Of a DNA stretch of 64,000 nucleotides, positions 55,830 through 64,000 are shown piece by piece. The stretch is from Tipula vernalis (lineage: Eukaryota > Arthropoda > Insecta > Diptera > Tipulidae): NCBI GenBank assembly GCA_958295665.1, contig OY282560.1:270111315-270175314 (forward strand), in the 5' to 3' direction. A program made the translations under genes and the position numbers. Under the pieces are notes generated by a model. The model saw nothing but the letters and a program-made list of their open reading frames with translations. It did no database searches and was not told the DNA's origin. Position 1 is the stretch's first letter. Each line of letters starts with the position of its first letter.

Positions 55830-57060
55830 CATATAATGGTATGTTTCTGAATAAACCAAGAAAGATAATAGGCAGATATAATGAAACGAAACTTATGAGT
55901 TGTGGTGCAATTTCAGTTTTAAAAATTGGCCATTCCTTGAACAGTTCTTCATTATTTTTTTTCAATATATCGTCTTTTCTTAATTGATAAGATTTAGTCC
56001 ATCGTTTAATGGCTGATTGCTTCCGTTGTAGTACAACTATGATTTAGCTGCATTTTCAGTTCCTTTGTCATAGTTTTCTATAATTGGTTCGCTTATTCCA
56101 GTTGAAGCATTTGTGGCTGGTGTGGCGATTACATTACTTTTGTTTTAATGTTTACTATTAACAAATGCATGATAAATTCTCCCCGACTGCCGTTTTCTCT
56201 TTTTATCGCTTGAATTAGGGTTATTTAAATTTGATTTGCCGGAACAATAATATGTTACCTAAATTTAAATTGGAAATATTAAGATTTATGTCAATAGCCG
56301 CATTCTATTCACATATTTCAAGTATTGCAATAGTATAGTTGAGTTATGTGACTGTTAAAATTTAATATAAAACTTAGCAACCGCGGAAACCTCAAATGTT
56401 TGAAGTATATCAAACATATTTGTAAATAGAAAGCTCCAATTATATAACATTCATTAAAATTGAATATTCCAATCTTACGAAATAACAAAACAGCACAAAT
56501 TATAAGTAATTCAAAGTTTCTTGCTCAAACAAACTTACACTGTTCTCCTTTGGAAAAATATTCTCTATCTGGTCCGCAATAATCTGGAAGTCTCGAGATG
56601 CTAACTCTTTTTTATTGAAATGGATTGTCTCCATTATAATTTTCGTTAATTTTGATGTGTGTTTCTCCGTCAAAACGCCATGTTCATTATAATAAAATAA
56701 AATATCTTCACCTTTTCTACTCAGAATATCCATTACATCCTAAAGTAATTAATTGATTTGAAATTGTATTTTCTTTTATCTATTTAAATTACTATTGTGA
56801 AGCACTCCTGGTAATGTATCGCCGTATTTACAGGAACGGAAGTTTTACCGGAGTTACTTTAAGAGAAGCTTGCATTGTGTTTCTCGAGCCACGACTGAAC
56901 TGTAGAATAATTGGTAATTGTGTCATCGCCGAATTGTTGCTTTCTCCACGTGCGCAATTTGTCGCGAAATTCAATTCGTAAACCAAATGCTGATTCAGGA
57001 ATCCATTCCTTTAAATCCTCCCTATCCAAATGACGAAGCCGGTTTCAATTAATTGGTTTT
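55830..57060 (-). pseudogene. fragments of an unnamed insect protein family (SAM-like N-terminus)
   Basis: Minus-strand blocks in order. About 57050-56870 gives HLDREDLKEWIPESAFGLRI, then RDKLRTWRKQ, like the end of a SAM-type helical domain. 56733-56500 gives ILSRKGEDILFYYNEHG, then TEKHTSKLTKIIME and IENIFPKE. About 56240-56150 gives YYCSGKSNL and a lysine/arginine-rich linker. About 55990-55840 gives KRWTKSYQLRKDDILKKNNE and EEWP-like KEWPIF. I recognise the pattern of a large family of uncharacterised insect proteins that also spread in genomes, but I have no name for it. Several stops and shifts, and possibly introns between blocks, make this a broken copy. Confidence 0.4.
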
Positions 57061-57069
57061 CCTTAAAAA

Positions 57070-58480
57070 ATGAATGTACAAGTTATATGAGTTAATTCTA
57101 ATTTCTTATAGATTGCAAATTTATGGCAGCTCTTAGTTTTTCAGATTATTTATTAGTTTGACAATACCTATTAAAAAATGTTCAAATCTTCAAAAGTGTG
57201 TAGGTACTTAAATTAAAACAATTTTACAAGCTTTTGTTACTTTAAAATTTGTATAAACAATATTTCTCTCTATTTTTAACACTTTTAAACACTGTTCAAC
57301 TTAAATTTTTCCGATAGTAATCACTTGTTAAACAATAATGGTACGGATCGAAATTATAACATGCGTTTTCTTGAATCGAAGTATATAATATTTTTAACAT
57401 AAAAATAATACACTTAAATCAAAATTAAAAATTTTTAATCGAATTAAAATATTTTTAGAGTAAATAAATTATTTTTTACACTGAAAAAGAAATGTTTGTA
57501 TTAATTGTTTGAAACATTATATTTATAATATGTTTTTTATTCTAAAATATAATATTTTTATTATAAGAACATGATTCTTATAATAAAAATGTTATATTTT
57601 AGAATAAAAAAAGAAAATTTTTAATATTAATGTTTAAAAAAACACTGCAAACAAGAGGTAAACACACTATTTTTTATGCTTGGAGTATACAGATAACGTA
57701 ATTAAATTATAAATAGTCATCGACCAAAGTTTACATATAGTATGTTTACTAGCTATATCTAATATACTTCGCTATTGTATATTACTTTTGTCGGTGAGTG
57801 TATATATAACAAATCAAGCATTATGTGCAAATTGGAACTACCGTTAGTCTTGTACAAATTATTTATACAGATTAATTGTAAAACAAAGATAATTTAATAA
57901 TCATTTAGAAGGATTTCGTAATTTCACCAAAATTGCTTTTGAAATTAAACCTTCAACATATTAGAAAGAAAACTGATTGCAATATATTTGCCTGCCCCTT
58001 TCTGTGTCAGTCCGTATTAGTTTAACATTTAGGGTTTCTTATATTAAAATCAAAAACATCTATAATTCCAAGACAAACTATTTTTTGTCATTGTCTGGTA
58101 ATTACTACTGAAGGTAGTATTGGTGACTAAATGATGACGGAAACGTCGCATATAACTTTACATTTATTTTCATACAAACACATATTTACTTTTTATTTGT
58201 ACACTCTTGACAAAAATATTGTCCGTTTTTGAATTCATTTTTGAATTTAATAAAAAAATTATTAAGATAATTTAAATTTAAAAGGTGTCTTAATAATAAA
58301 AATCGAATTGTGTCTTAATATTTTAATATTTAACATGTAGTTAAGCATTAAAATATGTACGCTTATTCGTATTTTTTAACACAATGAAATGTGCCATTTT
58401 TTGGTCTAGAGTGTAATAAAAATAGGTTAGGTTAGGTTATACATCTTTTTCCTTATGTCAAAAACTAAGTACGACAAACA
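57070..58480. other. AT-rich spacer, no gene
   Basis: Nothing coding was recognised. It contains a long near-perfect palindrome at 57537-57607 and a short GGTTAGGTTAGGTTA run at 58424-58438. Confidence 0.5.
57537..57607. repeat. near-perfect palindrome, 33-bp arms
   Basis: The left arm 57537-57569 (TTATTCTAAAATATAATATT...) and the right arm 57575-57607 are reverse complements with one mismatch. The loop is CATGA. It consists of A and T apart from a few bases. Confidence 0.75.
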
Positions 58481-58489
58481 TATGACATC

Positions 58490-59990
58490 TTGTTTTTGTG
58501 GCCCTTGTTATATAAAAATATATTTTAACAGAGCGCTCAAGATTAAAGACGTAAGTAATTTGTTTATATTCTCAATTTCACGTCTAATAACCATTTTATT
58601 GCAGTCGGAGCTCGATAATTTAACGTGTCATGAGTACAAAAACGAATCGGAGAAGTACAATCTGAACAGCAAATGTGTATACATAAGAAGCTACTGACCG
58701 AGTTCGATATTTATCATCGTATTGTGCGGTTCAAAAATTATATTGTAGCTATCATGAATAAGGATTTAGTTCAGGCCAAAGTTATGGTCCCGTTTTTGGG
58801 CGTACGTACAACAAATCAAATCGACGATGCCACAAAGTTGTCACGACAATAATGTGTTTTGTTGTAGAAGATTTAATACTCTGTCTGTTAATACTTTTGT
58901 GGCAGTTGATGTATTTTTTTTTAATTATGGTGAGTTGATTAAACGAGAACCTGGAACTTGAATGAGATGCTGATCACGATATGGCCGACTATATCTACGA
59001 CATTTAACGAGTGAATTAGTTTTTATTGTGGTATTTTAAGCGTTTTTGACATATTAACCGTTTATGATGAGGATGTTGTCCAGGTTGAAAATGTCCTCAC
59101 TAAAATGACACTATTAATGCCGTTAACGGCGGTTGTTGTTATATCTCAAAACTTTATTCCTGATGAGAATTTAATTTGGTGTCCTGAACAATTGATGACA
59201 GCCATTCGGCGCATGAGTTCATTATCTCCCAGTATCGTATCGTGAATTATCACATATGTACATCAAGAGTAACTGATCAATTCGGACAATTGTTGCAACT
59301 GAAAGTGGTAACTACTAGTATTTTTGATTTACATTAATTTTGTATTAAATTCATGTTATTCCAGATTCATCTTGTTAACGAAATATAGTCCACTAGTTAC
59401 GCCATTTGTCATGTACTTCTCTTTCCGGTCACGGGCTTTGGAGATTGTTGATTTTTTTCGTTTGATTGCGAAATGGATATGCGAAAACATGGGAATCCAG
59501 ATTGGCAGCTCACTAACAGTAATGAGGAGGAATAAATTACATCACAACCAGTTTGCCAAACGAATCAATATACGCAGGTTGAAAACGGTAAGACTGAATT
59601 ATCACTGGTTCATTTCACCATGAAAAATCAGCAATAGAAAATGCCAAGTGGGGCCCGCCATTTTGTGCAAGGATTACAAAAAAATGCTCTACAAGACTTG
59701 AATATAACGCGCAGTGGTGGAGGTTTCAATACTAATAATAATACGGCGACGGCTCAAAGCAAACAAATTGGTGGTGAACATTCTTTGATAACTCAATCGA
59801 TTTTGCGAACGAACAACGTTGGATCAACAATGCTTCTATCCATATTCAGTCCACCTGGATATTTACCATCAAGTATGGTGCACACTCCGCTGAGCAATAT
59901 TCACCAACAGAGTCTGATACATTCGCGGCATTCGGATGACTTCGATCGTGTGAAATTATGTTAAATTTGAATAATGCGAGCACGAATACA
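58490..59990 (+). pseudogene. Atg9: autophagy gene Atg9, partial pseudogene with introns
   Basis: Pieces in three frames match ATG9, the multi-pass lipid scramblase that seeds autophagosome membranes. In order: IKIYFNRALKIKD, intron (58551-58604, GTAAGT...TTGCAG), SELDNLTCHE, TEFDIYHRIVRFKNYIVAIM, MVPFLG, then FFNYGELIKREPGT and YGRLYLRH near 58930-59010. Next come YDEDVVQVENVL, FIPDENLIWCPEQL near 59155-59200, DQFGQLLQLKV, intron (59308-59364, GTAACT...TTCCAG), PLVTPFVMYF, RALEIVDFFR, a short deletion, CSFAQMDLRKHGNPDWQ-like text near 59480, GKTELSLVHFTM near 59590-59620, then MPSGARHFVQGLQ and a C-terminal tail. N-terminal membrane segments and parts of the middle are missing, and there are many frameshifts. 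Kept introns show it is a DNA-level duplication, not a retrocopy. Confidence 0.82.
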
Positions 59991-59999
59991 CTACGAAGT

Positions 60000-62067
60000 A
60001 CACTGCATAAGATTGCAAAGCACCAAAAAAATTCATAGCTCTTGGCGTATATGTAGACCGATTTAATAAATTTCGTGTAGGTAAATAAAATAAACAACAA
60101 GGTATAATTTTTTTAAATATATTAAAGAAGTAAAAGCCGTATGGAAGCACATTTCTTAGTAAACTATTCAGTTAGTGCTTCCATTAGGCATAAAACCTTT
60201 TCCAATGAACATGTAATTAACAAAATTATAAATAAATAATTCAATAATTAATTAAAATAAATAATGAATTTCATTTAAAAAAAAGGTCAGTCTTCGTTCA
60301 GTCAATTATTTCGAATATGACGAATGACAGAACCATTGTTGTTATTGTAATTGGTTTTATTTTCCAAAACAAAACCTACACATAAATACAAGCATAAATA
60401 GCTTTCGTTTTATTTGATATTATTATACGGCGTTGCCGTGATGTAAATTGTTGTTGTTTCCTATGTATTTTTTGTATTTTTTTTTCATATTTCATAGCAC
60501 AAAACCAAAACAAATTAGATTAGTGTTGGTTAGTTTTTTTATTGAAGGCTTATATGTACACAACTAACACTATCGGCAGTCGTCACTTTGTACCTTTAAA
60601 TTTCGTATAGTTCGTCTTGGAATTATAGATGTTTTTGATTAAAATCCATAGCTAGTAAAGAGATGAAACATGTATTCACTATAATAGAAACATTTCACTT
60701 TACATTTAAAATTATACATATTCGTATTTGTTCTCTTTTGAGGAATGTTAAAAAATCGAAAATTATTTTCTTCTTAAAATAATAAATTGTCTTTTAATTC
60801 AAAAACTTCAAAGTGATAAAATAAAATAAAAAATATTTAATCTAAACATTTTATTTTTAAACAACAAAAAATATACTTCTCATTTGGTTCAAAAAACATT
60901 TTATTTGAATTTGACAATAATTTAAAAAAAATTGCCACTTGAATTAAAAAAATAGTTTAAAAATCTAATTCAAATAACTAAAATCATAAAATTTCTTAAT
61001 TTAAATAGGATTTTTTTTGTTTTAACACGGTTTTTTTTTATTTTTTGCTATTTTTTATTTCAAAAATGTATTTTTTTAAATTGAAAACCGGGATTTCTTT
61101 CTGTGCAAGGTTGTCAAGGCTATCTCCACTGTAAAGCCATTTAAATAGCCTTCCTTGCTTTCCAACATGTTCCTTAGGCCCATAAACGTGCCCCGTTTTT
61201 GTGATGAACTAATGATTGAGTGCCGATCCTAAATTTTGCTTCCGAATACATTAGCAGCATATATAATAAAATAAACTTAGCTTTAAGTCTGGTGGATGCT
61301 ACTTATCCAATAAATCCGTATTATATATAAGTTGGCTTACCTTAGACGGTTGTGGAGCTTAAACAATTACGTACACATTCAAATATCGGCTGCTTAGAAA
61401 AAAAAAAATACAACCTCACTTACGGTTCAATAAGAAAATTTACGTGGTAAACGAATATAAAGCTTACGTGACTTAATAAAAGGGCAAACATAACCTTAGC
61501 GCTATAAGACGGTAGAAAAATTTAATTTGATTATATTTTGATAAATTAGCGTGAGTAATTTATAAATAGAAAAATTCAAAATAATTTTAATAAATTTCAA
61601 TGATTTATTACAATGAAAAGGATTCTTTTAAGATTTCAAAGCTTCGCAACTTTTATGAAAATAACAGTAATTATTTGTACTAAACCAAAATAATAAAATA
61701 CGACCCAAATGTGGCAAAAAAATCTTTCAGCCAATTTTGGATCATCATTTTCTACCATCCAATTTCCGATTCACCCGAACAGAACTACGAAAAAATTTCA
61801 AAATTAATGTGTGTACTCAAATATTAGCTAGAGAGGTAGAAATAAAAATACAACAACCTGAAAATCATCCTAAATCAAAATCATTAAAAGGTGTGTGCAA
61901 TAATATTATCGTGCTTTGCTCAAGTCCATTCTTTCTGTATTATTTACTTGTATACTCAAAATATTATGTTCTCGTGTATAAAATTTATTTCAAATTGTGC
62001 TCTAATACACATACAGGGTTGCAATATTTTACACTAACAATGCCATAGTATATTTAATTATATGACT
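60000..62067. other. AT-rich DNA without firm genes
   Basis: No supported gene. A 10-bp inverted pair ATGGAAGCAC/GTGCTTCCAT lies at 60141-60184. The frame at 61737-62048 begins with a plausible coding-like stretch (to about 61890, followed by a GT) but matches no family I know. The remainder is homopolymer-rich. Confidence 0.45.
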
Positions 62068-62068
62068 A

Positions 62069-62392
62069 TGGCCCTTTCCGAAAGTTATACTTTTTTATTT
62101 AGAGATACTTATTTGCCGCCATCTTAAATAAGTATGTAAAATCATCCGAATTGATTTCACATTCTTATTTTTTATTTTGACTATTTTGTAACTATAAAAT
62201 AATTTTTAATTAAATTTTGTATAAAACTTAAATACTACATAATATCACGTATGTATGCAATGAAATTAACAGAATTTTGATTTTCGTTTAAGATTTTTTT
62301 TTTGTAAGAACATACTTATTTTAAGTTACCTCCCCAACATACTTATTTAAACAAGTAGGTCTAAATAAATAAGTATAACTTCGGAAAGGGCC
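62069..62392. mobile_element. about 324-bp MITE
   Basis: Inverted ends GGCCCTTTCCGAAAGTTATAC (left, from 62070) and GTATAACTTCGGAAAGGGCC (right, to 62392) continue inward as TTTATTTAGA.ATACTTATTTG. TA flanks both sides (62067-62068 and 62393-62394). Further ATACTTATTT copies lie inside. Probably a Tc1/mariner-type non-autonomous element. Confidence 0.65.
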
Positions 62393-62394
62393 TA

Positions 62395-64000
62395 TATATC
62401 TCTTTAATATGTATCCTTTTTGGTATTACATAAAATAAGTGGCAATCTACTGTAACTACCCCATTTCGACTGTTTAATAATATAACTATAACAATCTTCA
62501 ATAAATCATCAAAAACACAAAAAATTAAATCATCAGCAAATTTGGATGGGTATATATAACCATCCTCCATATAGAGATTAACAAATACATATTTTTGTAT
62601 AATTAAAAATAATCATAAATTTTAATATATAAAGAACAAAAAAAAAACAAAACCTAACTAATAAAAAATAATTTATTTTCTTTTTATTTTCAATTTTTCG
62701 AAAACATTTTATTCAATACGTCTAGACCTCTAGACAAAAACCACCCAAAAAATATTCAATATATGTACACACATACAAACATATATACACTATCATTTAA
62801 AAATAAAAAAGTTTATTTTATTATTAAAATTTGTTTGTAATAAATTAGCAAATTAAGTATTTTATTTGAACATTTATGAAATTTTAAAGTTTATATTCTA
62901 CTATATAGTTCATATAGTACATTCATATTTCTTTTATGTGGGTTATTTTTTAATTTAAATGTGAAATATGCTCAAAAATAAAATGACTATGTCGAATAAA
63001 TAAACAAAAAAATATGTACTGTCTTGTCTGTGATGTGTGTGTACTCTGGCAAAAAAAAACAATTTAAATTTATATTCAGTAAAAATAAATAAATTTATTT
63101 TTATAAGCTAATAAAAAATTTAATATTTCCTGATAAACAATAAGATAAAGTATTAAACCGTACAGCAACAACAAAAAATAATTCACAACCATATCAAAAA
63201 GAATGAAAATAAATAAAAGTTCCCCATATCGTATGTACTACTTATATTTATATGAGTATTCTGTTGGTTCAACAACAAAATAAAAAATGCTAAAGCTAAA
63301 CAAAAAAAAAAAAAAAATGTTGCATTTTCATATATGTGTACGAATACTTATTTTAATATAATATGTGAAATGGAAAAGTGGAAAATAAAATGAAAAACTT
63401 TTATATTTTTGTTATAAACAAAATAAACAAAACAACAAAATTCTGTATTAAAATATTATCTGGATGTTTCGTATGATGAGCATAATAATATGTAGCATTA
63501 TTATTGAACTAAAAGGAGGTTAAAATATTTTTAAGTGAGCTTCACTTGATTGCTGTTCATGTTTTACGTACATGGATACATAAGTATATGAAATTTAAAA
63601 ATGTTTTGTTTTTTGTTTGTTTTATAAGATGATTAAATTCTTTAAAATTAAATATACAGATAATTGGATTTTATTTAGAAACTATAAATACTACTTGTGT
63701 AGCATCGCTTCAAAAATTATAATTGAATTTATGTTTTTAATGCGCATGTAATGAGTAATGGGGTAACGTACCCACAATGTGCGTTTGGGAATATCCCAAA
63801 TGCACATTGACAAATGTTTTTCAGTTAAACTTCCATCAAATAAGCTATTTTCAGCAGTGTTTTCTATGAGTACTGCACTAGAACTCGATAAACTTTAAAT
63901 TCCTTTTATTCTACTAGGGGACCCCTGTGCATTTCCACAAAATATTTTTTCAATCTTATATTTCTTTATAAACTATGTTGTCTGTTACTGTGACATCATT
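62395..64000. other. AT-rich DNA, no gene
   Basis: Only simple repeats and one hairpin (63775-63809) were seen. Confidence 0.5.
63775..63809. repeat. 16-bp-arm hairpin with 3-nt loop
   Basis: CAATGTGCGTTTGGGA (63775-63790), loop ATA, then TCCCAAATGCACATTG (63794-63809). One mismatch. It stands out because its surroundings are AT-rich. Confidence 0.7.

Noticed and set aside
58424..58438. GGTTAGGTTAGGTTA run resembling the insect telomere repeat
   Set aside because: Only three units, and the surrounding DNA is an ordinary pseudogene flank. This word is common as interspersed simple sequence, and flies generally lack TTAGG telomeres.

Overview
This window is AT-rich intergenic DNA from an insect, most likely a fly (Diptera). 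It carries GT-AG introns of 54-130 bases, BEL/Pao, Tc1, piggyBac, MULE, Penelope and Helitron relics typical of arthropods, and a broken copy of the animal autophagy gene Atg9. Nothing points to a bacterium or a plant. The species cannot be read from the sequence. Almost everything recognisable is a mobile element, often nested in another one. The only candidate host genes are a pair of THAP-domain genes, the Atg9 pseudogene, and two fragments of insect gene families (a DUF4806-like one and an unnamed one).

Layout. 1-1725: decayed piggyBac-family transposase, cut by the window edge. 2470-4592: THAP gene copy 1 (minus strand) with conserved promoter and 5'UTR introns. 5752-11474: a MULE-type DNA transposon with terminal inverted repeats of about 0.9 kb, a broken FLYWCH+MULE transposase and a nested palindromic MITE. 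12588-18322: a Penelope-like element (RT with YVDD, then GIY-YIG) lying between inverted repeats; its right arm is split by a DUF4806-like gene fragment and by another MITE. 18875-20443: a Tc1-family element with IR/DR ends. 20588-20985: BEL gag scrap. 22180 to about 27300: degraded BEL element A (minus). 27318-29320: THAP gene copy 2 (plus), an inverted duplicate of copy 1.

29694-38030: a Ty3/gypsy-type gag gene, split by the 6.4-kb BEL element B (29795-36223, minus, 5-bp target duplication GATGC). B's own 5' LTR holds a further LTR-like insert. About 38180-42807: 5'-truncated BEL element D (minus). 43531-55823: a Helitron with a Rep-helicase gene. It is interrupted by BEL element C (45274-51768, plus), whose 1736-residue gag-pol frame is fully open. 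About 55830-57060: pieces of an unnamed insect protein family. 58490-59990: intron-containing Atg9 pseudogene. 60000-64000: AT-rich DNA with one MITE and two hairpins.

Most useful observations: (1) the two THAP genes are an inverted duplication that kept two 5'UTR introns and two copies of a TCGGT-n3-ACCGA palindrome at almost the same spacing; (2) BEL element C is intact in coding sequence and flanked by a perfect target duplication, yet its 5' LTR lacks the first 469 bases, flush with the duplication; (3) three BEL elements share a primer-binding site matching the 3' end of tRNA-Tyr; (4) the Helitron carries a second, upstream fragment of its own helicase type; (5) the Penelope inverted repeats contain a hammerhead-ribozyme-like core. 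All family calls come from motifs read by eye. No database search was possible.
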